Assembly: GCA_012719855.1 (NCBI GenBank) | Contig: JAAXZN010000058.1 | Coordinates: forward strand, 1 to 64,000 | From: Serratia liquefaciens | GTDB lineage: Bacteria; Pseudomonadota; Gammaproteobacteria; Enterobacterales; Enterobacteriaceae | DNA: 64,000 bases | Direction of reading: 5' to 3' | Part shown: piece after piece, positions 8,932 through 18,317 of the stretch | Numbering within the stretch: position 1 is the first letter of the stretch | Layout of the letters: every line of letters begins with the position of its first letter | The notes under the pieces: generated by a model | What the model saw: only the letters and a program-made list of their open reading frames with translations | Database searches by the model: none | What the model was told of the DNA's origin: nothing | Made by a program: the position numbers and the translations under genes

Positions 8932-10467
8932 TTAGTGAGCGCCGCCGCCCCCACCGCCGGAGCTGAACGGCGGTTTTGCCACCCAGACCAGCGCCAACAG
9001 GACCAGAAACACCCCGGCCGACAGCCAGAAGATCTCGTTGGCGGAGATAATCAACCCCTGCGCGGTGATCTCGTTGGCGATGTAGGCCGAAGCCTGCTGC
9101 TTGCTCATGCCAATTTGTTCCAACTGCCGGTACATCTCTTGTGACTGCGGGCTGTAAGGATTCACAAACTCCGCCAGCTGCGAGTGGTGCTGCGATTCGC
9201 GCTGGGTCCACAAGGTCGTGGTGATCGACGTCCCGATCGACCCCGCCAGCGTACGGGTAAAGTTCGACAGGCTTGATGCCGCCGCCATGCGATCCGGCGG
9301 CAGGCCGGACAGCGTAATGGTGGTCAATGGCATAAAGAAGCAGGCGATGGCGAAGCCCTGGACAAACTGCGGCCAGGCCGAGGCGCCAAAGTCCATTCCC
9401 GGTTCAAAGGTATAGGCGCGCCAGTAGAAGCACACGGCATACATTATGAAACTGAAGGTCACCAGCCGCCGCATGTCGAGCCGGTTGCCGAACTTGCCGA
9501 TGATCGGCGACAGCAATACCGGTATCAAGCCGATGGGCGCCGAAGCCAATCCGGCCCAGGTGGCGGTATAGCCATAAACCTCCTGCAGCAACTGCGGCAA
9601 TAGCACAATGGCGCCGAAGTACAGCATATAGGCCAGGCTGATACACAGACAGCCGACGGTAAAGTTGCGCGATTTGAACAACGACAAATCCACCACCGGG
9701 TGGTCGTCCGTCAGTTCCCAGACTATCAGGAACAGCAGCGCCACCACCGCCACCACCGTCAGAACGATGATCTCGGTCGAGTTGAACCAGTCCAGTTCCT
9801 TACCCTGATCGAGCATCACCTGCAGTGAACCTATACCGACGATCAGCAGCACCAGACCGACGGTGTCGATCGGTTTGATTTCGGTTTTGGTTTCCCTGCC
9901 TTTCAGCGTCGACATCGCCACCAGGATCACCACGGCACCGATCGGGATGTTGATGAAGAAGATCCAGCCCCAGTGGTAGTTGTCACTGATATAACCGCCG
10001 AGGATAGGCCCGAAAATCGGCGCGACGATCACCGTCATCGACCATAGCGCCAGGGCCATCGCTCGCTTGGCGGGCGGATAGTTGTTCAGCAACAGACTCT
10101 GCGACAGCGGGATCAACGGCCCGGCTACCACACCCTGGATCACGCGGAAGAAGATCAGCATGCCCAGGCTGTTGGAAATGCCGCACAGCCAGGAAGCGAG
10201 CACGAACAGTGCGGTGGACCAAAGGAACAACCGCACTTCACCGACGCGCTTCGCCAGCCAACCGGTGATCGGGATGGAAATGGCGTTCGCCACGCCAAAC
10301 GAGGTGATCACCCAGGTCCCCTGCGAGTTGGAGGACCCGAGGTTACCCGCAATCGTTGGGATCGCCACGTTGGCAATGGTGGAGTCCAGCACCTGCATAA
10401 AGGTCGCCATGGCGAGCGCGACCGTCATCCAGGCGAGCTGAGCGCCTTCAAGCGGTTTCTGTGCCAA
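8932..10467 (-). CDS. emrB: multidrug efflux MFS transporter EmrB
   Basis: Inner-membrane proton antiporter (DHA2 family, 14 transmembrane segments) of the EmrAB tripartite pump, which in E. coli exports hydrophobic compounds such as CCCP and nalidixic acid. The 511 residues align along their length with E. coli EmrB (512). They include LDSTIANVAIPTIAGNLGSS at the N-terminus, motif C GPILGGYISDNYHWGW and the glycine-rich tail ending GGGGGGAH. It follows emrA with a 17-base gap in the emrR-OMF-emrA-emrB direction. Confidence 0.96.
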   Translation of the reverse strand: MAQKPLEGAQLAWMTVALAMATFMQVLDSTIANVAIPTIAGNLGSSNSQGTWVITSFGVANAISIPITGWLAKRVGEVRLFLWSTALFVLASWLCGISNSLGMLIFFRVIQGVVAGPLIPLSQSLLLNNYPPAKRAMALALWSMTVIVAPIFGPILGGYISDNYHWGWIFFINIPIGAVVILVAMSTLKGRETKTEIKPIDTVGLVLLIVGIGSLQVMLDQGKELDWFNSTEIIVLTVVAVVALLFLIVWELTDDHPVVDLSLFKSRNFTVGCLCISLAYMLYFGAIVLLPQLLQEVYGYTATWAGLASAPIGLIPVLLSPIIGKFGNRLDMRRLVTFSFIMYAVCFYWRAYTFEPGMDFGASAWPQFVQGFAIACFFMPLTTITLSGLPPDRMAAASSLSNFTRTLAGSIGTSITTTLWTQRESQHHSQLAEFVNPYSPQSQEMYRQLEQIGMSKQQASAYIANEITAQGLIISANEIFWLSAGVFLVLLALVWVAKPPFSSGGGGGGAH

Positions 10468-10484
10468 GGTAGCCTCCCGCGCGC

Positions 10485-11657
10485 TTAACCGGCATTCGCA
10501 TGGATCACGTCGGCGATCATTTGGTTAACCGGCGCCAGGTTCAACGCCAGGGCGTCGCTCTGGTACAGCGGTTTGTCGCGCACCACGTCAGACAGCACGC
10601 GGCCGTCCAGATTCGTGGTGTCAACCTTAACCAGGGTCGACAGACCGATACGCAGCGGATGATCGGCTATCTGCTTGGCATCCAGTTCAATACGCACCGG
10701 CAGACGCTGAACCACTTTGATCCAGTTACCGGTGGCGTTTTGCGCCGGCAGCAGTGAGAAGGCGCTGCCGGTACCCATATCGATACCGACCACTTTCCCT
10801 TGATACACCACGTCATCACCGTAAATGTCACTGACCACGGTAGCCGACTGGCCGATACGCATATTGGCGATTTGGGTTTCTTTGAAGTTGGCGTCAACCC
10901 AGATGTGATCGGCCGGCACCACCGCCATCAGCGGAGAGCCGGCGGCGATTTGCGCGCCAACCTGTACGCTGCGGCGTGAGACATAGCCGGTGATCGGGCT
11001 GATGATTTTGGTCCGCTGCAATGCTAGCCAGGCGTCGCGCATTTGCGCTGCGGCCTGTTGAATGGCCGGTTGTTGCTCCAGCGGGGTGTTCAATACCATC
11101 GCCTGGTTAGCGTTGTATTGCTGCACCGCCACTTCCAACGCCGCTTTGGCGCTGTCGACCGCATCGCGAGCGTGTTGCAGTTCTTCGCGGCCGATAGCGT
11201 CAACGCTGCCGAGCACTACGCGGCGTTTCAGATCGTTCTCAGCCTTGCTCAGGTCAGACTTGCGCAGGGCAATGTTGGCCTGATACTGCTTGCTGTTGAT
11301 GATCAGCTGGTGGGTCTGACGCACGCTATTGGCCAGGCCGGTTTTGGCGCGTTCAAGCGCCTGTTCGGCATCGGTCGGATCCAGGGTTACCAACACGTCA
11401 CCCTGTTTCACATAGTCGGTATTGTCGAAGTTGACGCGGTTAACGCTGCCGTTCACCTGGGCCATGATCTGGACCTGGTTACCGGAAACATAGGCGTCGT
11501 CGGTTTCCTGATGATGACGTAACACCAGGAACCAATAGACTAAATATGCCACCCCAATAACGATGAAAATAACCGTCAGCAGCAGCAGCCAAAATTTACG
11601 CTGCTTCTTTTTGCCTGACGGTTGCTGCGGGTTTTGAGTCTCCGCGCTTGCGCTCAT
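10485..11657 (-). CDS. emrA: multidrug efflux periplasmic adaptor EmrA
   Basis: Membrane-fusion protein that links EmrB to an outer-membrane channel. The ATG at 11657 gives 390 residues, equal to E. coli EmrA. A cytoplasmic lysine-rich start and one TM helix (about residues 22-42) are followed by the HlyD/biotinyl-lipoyl part (TDDAYVSGNQVQIMAQVNGS). Next come a long alpha-hairpin (about 90-210) and a beta-barrel domain. It is preceded on the same strand by an outer-membrane factor gene, so the whole pump is encoded together. Confidence 0.95.
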   Translation of the reverse strand: MSASAETQNPQQPSGKKKQRKFWLLLLTVIFIVIGVAYLVYWFLVLRHHQETDDAYVSGNQVQIMAQVNGSVNRVNFDNTDYVKQGDVLVTLDPTDAEQALERAKTGLANSVRQTHQLIINSKQYQANIALRKSDLSKAENDLKRRVVLGSVDAIGREELQHARDAVDSAKAALEVAVQQYNANQAMVLNTPLEQQPAIQQAAAQMRDAWLALQRTKIISPITGYVSRRSVQVGAQIAAGSPLMAVVPADHIWVDANFKETQIANMRIGQSATVVSDIYGDDVVYQGKVVGIDMGTGSAFSLLPAQNATGNWIKVVQRLPVRIELDAKQIADHPLRIGLSTLVKVDTTNLDGRVLSDVVRDKPLYQSDALALNLAPVNQMIADVIHANAG

Positions 11658-11679
11658 GGTGTTCTCCAAGCTCTCTATT

Positions 11680-13134
11680 TTAGTATGCTTTTGAACCCGC
11701 AGCGGCCGGGGCCTGATAGCCACCGCCCAGCGCACGGATCAGTCCTATCTTCGCCTGCAGCAAGTTGCTGCTGGCATTCAGTTCCGCCTGCTGCTGCTGC
11801 AAAAGCTGCGTTTGGCTGGTCAACAACTGGTCGCGCCCGATAATCCCTGCCTGGTATCGAGCGTTAGCGACGCGGTACACCTGTTGCATCGATTCGGACG
11901 CAGATGCCGCCTGCAGCTGCTGTTGCGCAGTGCTTTGTTGGACGGTGATGGCATCGGCGGTTTCCTGCACGGCATTCAGGATGGTTTGGTTATAGGACTC
12001 CACCGCCTGATCATACAGCGCAGACTCCTCACCCAGCTTGCTGCGCAGCGCACCGGCGTGGAAGATCGGCAATGAAATTGCCGGCATCACGTTCCAGGCC
12101 TGGCTGGCCGCTTCAAACAGATTCGGGCTGGTCCCACTGGTGTTGGTGGTGGTCAGGCCGGCAAAGGCTGAAATGGTCAGGCTGGGATAAAATTCTTTAC
12201 GGGCGGCGCTGACGCGTTGGTTATAGGACTCTACCAACTGACGTTGCGCGGCGATATCCGGACGTTTGCCCAGCAGATCGGCGGTAAGTTCACCTTTTGG
12301 CGCCATCAAACTACTGGCGGGAAGGGCCACCGGGCGCAGGTGCTGCATGGCGCTCGGGCCCTGGCCTGCCAGCGCAGCCAGTTGGTGTCTGAGTTGTTCA
12401 ATCTGCGATTGCAGCTGAAGGATCTGCTGCTTGGCGCCGTCGGCTTGCGCCTGGGTCTGTTGCGGGACGTCAACGCCGGTAATGCCAGCCTTATATTGCT
12501 GTTGGCGCAAGTCCGCCAGGCGTTGGTTGTTGTCCACTTCCTGCTGCAACAGCTTTTCCAGCGCGAAATTGCTCTGTAGCTGGTAATAGGCAGAGGCTAC
12601 CGAACTGGTCAGCGTCAATGCGGCCTGTTCCTGCTCGGCGCGGGCTGCATCGACCTGTGCCTTGGCGGCGTTGACCTGGTTGCGGTATTTGCCCCACCAG
12701 TCGAACTCATAGGCCAGGTTCAGCCCCAAAGAGTTGGAGGTTTCGTAGATCGGTTGATGAGGATACCCCAGCCCCAGGTTCACGTTTTGCGGCACTTTTT
12801 GGCGGTTGCTGCTGGCGTTGAGATCCAGATTAGGCCCGTTGGCTGCGCTGGCTTCTCCCATTACGCTTTGTGCTTCGCGCACGCGTGCCGCTGCCTGTCG
12901 TAGCGAAGGGGAGCTTTGCAGCGTCTGGGTCATCAGCGCGTCGAGCTGCCGATCGTTAAGGGCACGCCACCACTGCGGGCTGACGTTCAACGAGCTGACC
13001 TTCGGCTGCGCAAGCTGCAGAGCCTGCGGATCCATCAGGGTGGACTGCGGGGCAATATTATCGGTAGACGCACACCCGGCCAGCAGCAATACGGCGAACA
13101 GCGGGGTGAATCTCCAGTTAAATGGGGATCGCAT
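11680..13134 (-). CDS. outer-membrane efflux lipoprotein (NodT/OMF family) of the emr operon
   Basis: TolC-like outer-membrane channel subunit. The 484-residue precursor has a signal peptide with lipobox LLAGC (Cys21) and two repeated OEP regions dominated by Gln/Ala-rich coiled coils. The motifs NQRLADLRQQQYKAGI and NARYQAGIIGRDQLLTSQTQ mark the paired helical hairpins. GELTADLLGKRPDIAAQRQL is a hallmark of NodT-type channels. It lies 22 bases before emrA and 24 bases after emrR. E. coli lacks this gene in its emr operon and uses TolC instead, so here the pump probably has a dedicated channel. Confidence 0.92.
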   Translation of the reverse strand: MRSPFNWRFTPLFAVLLLAGCASTDNIAPQSTLMDPQALQLAQPKVSSLNVSPQWWRALNDRQLDALMTQTLQSSPSLRQAAARVREAQSVMGEASAANGPNLDLNASSNRQKVPQNVNLGLGYPHQPIYETSNSLGLNLAYEFDWWGKYRNQVNAAKAQVDAARAEQEQAALTLTSSVASAYYQLQSNFALEKLLQQEVDNNQRLADLRQQQYKAGITGVDVPQQTQAQADGAKQQILQLQSQIEQLRHQLAALAGQGPSAMQHLRPVALPASSLMAPKGELTADLLGKRPDIAAQRQLVESYNQRVSAARKEFYPSLTISAFAGLTTTNTSGTSPNLFEAASQAWNVMPAISLPIFHAGALRSKLGEESALYDQAVESYNQTILNAVQETADAITVQQSTAQQQLQAASASESMQQVYRVANARYQAGIIGRDQLLTSQTQLLQQQQAELNASSNLLQAKIGLIRALGGGYQAPAAAGSKAY

Positions 13135-13158
13135 AGTATGTATGTACCTGAACAGAAA

Positions 13159-13680
13159 TTATTGGGATAACTGTTCTGTAACTTCCATCTGGTCCAGGCG
13201 CGTCAACAGCTTACGCGTCAGCTTTTCAAGCTGTTGCTGTTCATCATCGTTCAGCGTGGACCACAGGAAATGCAGACACTTGTGCTGCGGTGGCAGCAAT
13301 TGATTGAGAAACTCTTCTCCCTGCGGTGTCATGTGCAGATGCAGGCAACGACGATCGTTGTCGCTTTCACGGCGTTCAATCCAACCGCGCTTCTCAAGTT
13401 CATCCGCAATGCGCGTGGCATTGGTCCGTGACGAGCCCAGGGCAGAGCTTAGCTCAGAAGGCTGAATGCTGTGGCTCTCCTGCGCATCCAGGGTAATCAG
13501 CGCCATAAATAATGTTTCGTTAATCCCTTGCGCTTTGAGCATTTTATTGCGGTTTTCCAGCAACTTGCTTTGCATGTGCATGCACAGGCGGGTCAGCAGA
13601 ATTTCCTGATAAGGGAAGTCTTTCTGACGCTTGGCGCGGAAATTAAGCATCTGTTCAATGGGAGCAAACGAGCTTTCCAT
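13159..13680 (-). CDS. emrR: MarR-family repressor of emr, EmrR/MprA
   Basis: Ligand-responsive repressor; in E. coli it is released from the emr promoter by uncouplers and other hydrophobic compounds. The ATG at 13680 is preceded by GAGG at good spacing and gives 173 residues starting [10 protein letters not shown], matching the E. coli N-terminus; an ATG five codons earlier lacks a good ribosome site. The winged helix contains [20 protein letters not shown] and the wing [13 protein letters not shown]. It is first in the operon emrR-OMF-emrA-emrB and so probably autoregulates. Confidence 0.95.
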   Translation of the reverse strand: MESSFAPIEQMLNFRAKRQKDFPYQEILLTRLCMHMQSKLLENRNKMLKAQGINETLFMALITLDAQESHSIQPSELSSALGSSRTNATRIADELEKRGWIERRESDNDRRCLHLHMTPQGEEFLNQLLPPQHKCLHFLWSTLNDDEQQQLEKLTRKLLTRLDQMEVTEQLSQ

Positions 13681-13838
13681 AATTTTGGGCCTCATTAGTT
13701 TCGTCCGAGATAGTAACGATAGTGATTAATAATGTAAATGTTCAGCAGGGTGATTAAGTTAGCAATTCGTGTCATTTGTCAGCGGATTGTCAATAAACCC
13801 TTTTTTGCAAAAGGCCTAATCTGACATGACGCATAAGA

Positions 13839-14192
13839 TTAAAGGTTACCCTGACTGAAAATCATAAATAACTTTAATGTAATGCCAAAGGATGCCGCGC
13901 CAATCAGCGTGGACAAAATGATGCTTTTACTTCGATAAAAACACAGGCCCAGCGCGGCGAAACCGACCAGGGTGGGCCACAGTTTGTCCGGCTCGCGCAT
14001 CACTACCGGGGTGCTGGAAACCACCAGCAACGCGCAGATAGAGGCGATGCCGATGCTGTCGAGCAACAGCGCGGTTTTGCCGCGTTTGATTCCCGGTTGT
14101 GCTCGCGCAGGGGCCAAACGCAAGGGTAAGTAGCGGAAAAGGTAGTTAGCACAGCCGACCACCAGGCCGATCACCAGCACATCAGTGTTCAT
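13839..14192 (-). CDS. ygaH: L-valine exporter small subunit YgaH (AzlD family)
   Basis: Small AzlD-type membrane subunit that works with YgaZ to export branched-chain amino acids, valine in E. coli. The 117 residues form about four hydrophobic segments; family landmarks include the start NYLFRYLPLRLAP. The ATG lies inside the 3' end of ygaZ (11-base overlap), indicating translational coupling. The pair ends 143 bases before emrR; E. coli has the same ygaZ-ygaH-emrR order. Confidence 0.92.
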   Translation of the reverse strand: MNTDVLVIGLVVGCANYLFRYLPLRLAPARAQPGIKRGKTALLLDSIGIASICALLVVSSTPVVMREPDKLWPTLVGFAALGLCFYRSKSIILSTLIGAASFGITLKLFMIFSQGNL

Positions 14193-14928
14193 CAATGGCC
14201 TCCGTTGCCGTGGGTTGGAACAGGGCTGCGATACAACCGGCGCTGATGCCGGCCAAAATGGCCACCGGAATAGAAAACAGCACTACGCCAAGCAGGGCAC
14301 CGGCCAGCGCGGCGGCGATGGTCAGGCTTTGCGGGCGTTTGAATGCCGCCAGCAGGAAGCTGAGGAACAGCGCCGGCAACATAAAGGATAATGAGGCTTC
14401 AATCACCGGGAACTGCTCTAGTGGCCCATTGCCGAACACGGCGCCAAGCGCGGTGCCTGCGACCCAGGACAGCCAGGAGCAAAGCGAGATGCCAATCATC
14501 CAGTTCTCGCTCCAGCTGCGGTTATTGCGCATCAATTTAGCGGTGGCCGCGGCGAATACTTCATCAGTCAGGCCAAAGGCCCAAAGTGCAGTTTTGCCGC
14601 CAGACATGCGCGAGACGATGCGGTGGCGCAGAGCAGGACCATACAACAGGTGCCGTATATCCATCGCCATCACGGTCAGAGCGGAAACCCACAGTGACAT
14701 CCCGGCGCTCAGCAAGGCGGTGATCACGAACTGGCTGGCTCCCGCATAGATGATGCAGGAGAAGAAAATGCTCTCTAGCGGGGAGAACCCCAGCTTAACG
14801 GCGCTAAGGCCAAACGCAAAAGCCACCGGCACATAGCCGATGACGATCGGTAAACTGTCGACGATGCCGTGGGTGAAGGTGGAACTGACGGCCGGGGGAT
14901 TGATACTTTCTGCAGCTTGGCTTTGCAT
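14182..14928 (-). CDS. ygaZ: L-valine exporter large subunit YgaZ (AzlC family)
   Basis: Main subunit of the YgaZH branched-chain amino acid exporter in the inner membrane. The 248-residue protein carries the AzlC signature: SLPIVIGYVPVAFAFGL near the start, the segment IYAGASQFVITALL, and MDIRHLLYGPALRHRI. It overlaps ygaH by 11 bases and probably forms an operon with it. The region upstream (14929-15052) separates it from the ygaY-like gene and shows no gene. Confidence 0.94.
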   Translation of the reverse strand: MQSQAAESINPPAVSSTFTHGIVDSLPIVIGYVPVAFAFGLSAVKLGFSPLESIFFSCIIYAGASQFVITALLSAGMSLWVSALTVMAMDIRHLLYGPALRHRIVSRMSGGKTALWAFGLTDEVFAAATAKLMRNNRSWSENWMIGISLCSWLSWVAGTALGAVFGNGPLEQFPVIEASLSFMLPALFLSFLLAAFKRPQSLTIAAALAGALLGVVLFSIPVAILAGISAGCIAALFQPTATEAIDEH

Positions 14929-15052
14929 AGTGTATTTGAATCGCAGGGTATATAGGGAACCAATAGTTTATGCCCAGAACATTACCAGAGAGTAAGTAAT
15001 GTTTATACCCTGCACCGCTAATAAATTTCTTATATGACTATTCGCTTGCTAA

Positions 15053-16252
15053 TCAGATGACCGCCGGTCCCTGGGGATCATGGCGCTTGCCCAACCACCA
15101 GGTGAGCAGGTTAAACAGGCATAAAATGCCCCCTGCTACAGCGACCCCTGTCCACCCGGCGTGCTGGTAGGCTGAGGCAGACAGCAGCGAACCCAGAGCG
15201 CCGCCGATAAAATAGCTGGTCATGTAGCCGGCCGTCAGGCGATTGCGCGCTTCCGGCATAATGCGGTAAATCACGCTCTGGTTGGTAACGTGTACGGCTT
15301 GTACGGCCAGATCGAGGATCAGAATACCGACGATCAGTGCCCACAGCGATTGTTTAGCGAAAGCGATGGGGATCCAAGACAGCAACAGCAGCACCAGGCC
15401 TACCGTGGTGGTTAACCCCGCCTTGCCCTGATCCGCCAAATGTCCAGCCCGGGAAGCGGCCAACGCCCCGGCGGCCCCCACCATCCCGAACAGGCCGATG
15501 ACCCCTTCGGAATAACCAAAAGGCGGTGCCGCCAACAGGAAGGCCATTGAGGTCCAGAGCACGCTGAAGTTGGCAAAGGACAGCGCGCCGAGCACTGCGC
15601 GGGTTCGCAGCAGCGGTGAACCGCAAAACAGGGTGAAAATAGACTTCAGCAACTGAGGGTAATTCAGTCCGGAGTGCTGTTTGTAACGTGGCAGCGCGCG
15701 CCACAAGATCAACGCCATGAGGATCATCAGTACGCTGGCCACCCAGTAAATGGTGCGCCAACCGCCGAACGATGCCAGTGCGCCCGCTACGGTACGTGCC
15801 AGCAGAATGCCGAGCAGCAGGCCGCTCATAATGATGCCAACGGTTTTTCCGCGTTTTTCCGGGTGTGCCAGCGTAGCGGCCAACGGCACCAAAATTTGCG
15901 CCACGACCGAGAACAATCCGGTGAGGGCAGTCCCCAGGATCATCATCGGCAGCGTGGTGGAGCTGGCGGTGATCAGCATGCCTCCGGCGGCCAGCAGCGT
16001 CATAAAAGCGATCAGCCCACGACGTTCAAACATATCGCCGAGCGGCACCAGCAGCAGCAGGCCCACGGCGTAGCCCATTTGGGCGGCGGTAACGATAAAA
16101 CCGGCCTGATTGACCGATAGCCCAAAGTTTTGGGCGATGGTTTCCAGCAGCGGCTGCGCGTAGTAGTTACTGGCGACGGCCAAACCGGTGGCGATGGCGA
16201 TCAGCACAATCAGTGCCGGGCTGAGGCCAGGAGATGAATTTTGTTGGCTCAT
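15053..16252 (-). CDS. MFS transporter, YgaY-like (DHA1 family)
   Basis: Predicted proton-driven efflux protein; substrate unknown. The 399 residues form 12 TM segments. MFS motifs are GDMFERRGLI after TM2 and TVAGALASFGGWRTIYW near TM5. The ATG at 16252 is chosen over a TTG three codons upstream. It lies between ygaZ and the proU genes, where E. coli carries ygaY, a pseudogene; here the reading frame is intact. A divergent LysR gene 101 bases away is its likely regulator. Confidence 0.85.
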   Translation of the reverse strand: MSQQNSSPGLSPALIVLIAIATGLAVASNYYAQPLLETIAQNFGLSVNQAGFIVTAAQMGYAVGLLLLVPLGDMFERRGLIAFMTLLAAGGMLITASSTTLPMMILGTALTGLFSVVAQILVPLAATLAHPEKRGKTVGIIMSGLLLGILLARTVAGALASFGGWRTIYWVASVLMILMALILWRALPRYKQHSGLNYPQLLKSIFTLFCGSPLLRTRAVLGALSFANFSVLWTSMAFLLAAPPFGYSEGVIGLFGMVGAAGALAASRAGHLADQGKAGLTTTVGLVLLLLSWIPIAFAKQSLWALIVGILILDLAVQAVHVTNQSVIYRIMPEARNRLTAGYMTSYFIGGALGSLLSASAYQHAGWTGVAVAGGILCLFNLLTWWLGKRHDPQGPAVI

Positions 16253-16353
16253 AAGTTTCAATCACAAGAAAAAGTGGTGCAAGTATCGGGCAGGACAGCG
16301 GGTTAAACCAATGTATAATTTTCATCTGATTAATCTCATTTAGAGATAAATGA

Positions 16354-17232
16354 ATGAACCTGAAACAGATCCGTTTCGCGCTGGCGGTTGCCGAAGAGCA
16401 GAGTTTTACCCGGGCGGCGCAGCGATGTCATACGGTGCAATCGGCGCTCAGCCACCAGATCGCCAAATTGGAAGAGGAGCTCGGCTGCGCATTGTTTGAG
16501 CGTACGTCCCGCCGGGTCAGGCTGACCGCTGCCGGGCAGGCATTTATTCAACCGGCGCAGCGACTGCTGGCGGCAAAACAGATGCTGGTGGAAGAGGTCG
16601 TCGCCGCCAGCGGCACGGTTTCCGGTACCCTGACCATCGGCACCATTTCAACCATAAACGCGATTGATCTGACCGAAAAACTGGGTAACTTTCACCGCCA
16701 TTATCCCGCGGTGAATATCCGGCTGTACGTGGGCATGAGTGAAGAGTTGTTGGAAGACGTTCGTCAGCAAAAAACCGATGTGGCCTTTGTCGGCCTTTGG
16801 CCGGGGGATATCGACATGTTGCCGGTGTCTCACCGGCAATTGACCGATGAGCCGCTGGTGGCGTTGGTGTCGCCACAACATCCGTTAGCCAGTCGGGAGC
16901 GCGTGAATTTGCAAACCTTGTCGGAAGTGCCGCTGGTGGACTTCTACAGTGGAACCGGCGCTAGACGCCAGACCGACCGAGCGTTCCAGGCGGCGGGCAT
17001 CAAACGTCACGTCAGTTTTGAGATAGATCATATCGAATGGCTGGAGAACCTGGTGCGGCGTGGGTTGGCGACGGGCATTGTGCCGATTTCGACGGCGCAA
17101 CGCCTGAGTGCGCTGGTGTCGATTCCGATAGAAGATGGCCCACGACGCCAGGTGTATTGCGTTTGGCCGCAGACACTGCCACGGACCGCCGAGCGGTTTT
17201 TACAGTTCAGTGGCATTGAAATCGGTAAATAG
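16354..17232 (+). CDS. LysR-type transcriptional regulator
   Basis: A 292-residue LysR protein with a winged helix-turn-helix at residues 1-60 (SFTRAAQRCHTVQSALSHQI) and a substrate-binding domain from about residue 90. Divergent orientation to the YgaY-like transporter with a 101-base shared upstream region (16253-16353) suggests it controls that gene. The effector is unknown. It converges with the second proX gene, with 33 bases between the stop codons. Confidence 0.88.
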   Translation: MNLKQIRFALAVAEEQSFTRAAQRCHTVQSALSHQIAKLEEELGCALFERTSRRVRLTAAGQAFIQPAQRLLAAKQMLVEEVVAASGTVSGTLTIGTISTINAIDLTEKLGNFHRHYPAVNIRLYVGMSEELLEDVRQQKTDVAFVGLWPGDIDMLPVSHRQLTDEPLVALVSPQHPLASRERVNLQTLSEVPLVDFYSGTGARRQTDRAFQAAGIKRHVSFEIDHIEWLENLVRRGLATGIVPISTAQRLSALVSIPIEDGPRRQVYCVWPQTLPRTAERFLQFSGIEIGK

Positions 17233-17265
17233 GGCGCGACAGACTGAACTGCCGCGCCGGGGAGA

Positions 17266-18267
17266 TTACTTCTTCGCGGCTTCCGCGGCGGTTTTCACCC
17301 AGCCGTCGAAGGTAGCCTGATGCGCCTTGATCCAGCCATTCACGTGGTTTTGGATATCGGCTTCGGAGGCCTGGCCTTCATGCATCCGCAGGTTTTGCGC
17401 ATTCACGTCGGCAATCGGCAGCTTCATGATGGCAAACAGCTTGGCGGCCGCCGGGTTGGCTTCGGCCCACTGCTTGTTGGCGGCGATGCGCATGGTGTTG
17501 ACCGGGAAGCCATAGTTGGCACCGTTAGGCAGCTTGGTATCGAGATTTTTCTGCTCGCCCGGCATGGCGGAGAACGGCACCTGCAACCAAACAACGTCGC
17601 GGCCCGGTACCAGCACGTCACTCACCCAGTACGGCGTCCAGGTGTAGTACAGCACCGGCTTGCCTTCTTTGTAGCGAGTAATGGTATCGGCGATCATCGC
17701 CGCGTAGTTGCCCTGGTTGTGCTCGACGGTTTTCTCCAGGCCGTAGGCTTTGATGTGATGGTTAATGGCCGCCTCGCAGCCCCAGCCTGGCGTACAGCCG
17801 GTCAGGTCGGCCTTGCCGTCGCCATTGGTATCAAACAGCTTGGCGATATTGGGATCTTTCAACTGTTCAACGTTGGTGATGTGGTATTTATCGGCGGTTT
17901 TCTTGTCGATCAGATACCCCTGGGCCGCCCCGTTGACGTAAACCCCTTCACGGTAAAACTTGGCGTCACCGCCTGCGGCCTTGTATTGATCGGCGTGCAA
18001 CGGATCCCAGTTTACCGCCAGGAAGGTCGCGTCGCCGGAGGCGATGGAGGTGTAGGCGACGTTATAGTCCACTTCACGGGTGTCTTTAACGTCATAGCCC
18101 AGCTTTTCCAGCGCTTTGCTGACCAGCAGCGTCTGGAAGGTCTCTTCTGAAATGGTGCTTTGCACCGGCTGAACGGTGACGCCTTTGCCGGGCAAGTCGG
18201 CGGCGGAAACCGCCTGTGAGCTAATCAATGTGGTAAGGGCAACCGCCCAGATTCCTGTAGTGCGCAT
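17266..18267 (-). CDS. proX: glycine betaine/proline-binding protein ProX, second copy
   Basis: Periplasmic substrate-binding protein of the ProU system. The 333-residue precursor has a signal peptide (cleavage likely after VSAA near residue 23). It keeps the family segments [39 protein letters not shown] and [20 protein letters not shown], whose tryptophans form the betaine-binding aromatic box. It follows another proX (18318-19313), so the operon ends proX-proX. The two proteins are clearly paralogous over their whole length. The 50-base gap between them holds a small hairpin (GCCGG / CCGGC). Confidence 0.93.
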   Translation of the reverse strand: MRTTGIWAVALTTLISSQAVSAADLPGKGVTVQPVQSTISEETFQTLLVSKALEKLGYDVKDTREVDYNVAYTSIASGDATFLAVNWDPLHADQYKAAGGDAKFYREGVYVNGAAQGYLIDKKTADKYHITNVEQLKDPNIAKLFDTNGDGKADLTGCTPGWGCEAAINHHIKAYGLEKTVEHNQGNYAAMIADTITRYKEGKPVLYYTWTPYWVSDVLVPGRDVVWLQVPFSAMPGEQKNLDTKLPNGANYGFPVNTMRIAANKQWAEANPAAAKLFAIMKLPIADVNAQNLRMHEGQASEADIQNHVNGWIKAHQATFDGWVKTAAEAAKK

Positions 18268-18317
18268 AGTGAAATACCTTTTTATGTTATGAAGCCGGGA
18301 TTTCCGGCACCCTGGGA

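Noticed and set aside
7785-8954. 389-codon open frame antisense to yfiF
   Set aside because: It is a shadow of the Arg/Gly-rich yfiF coding strand; no family resemblance and composition typical of antisense frames.
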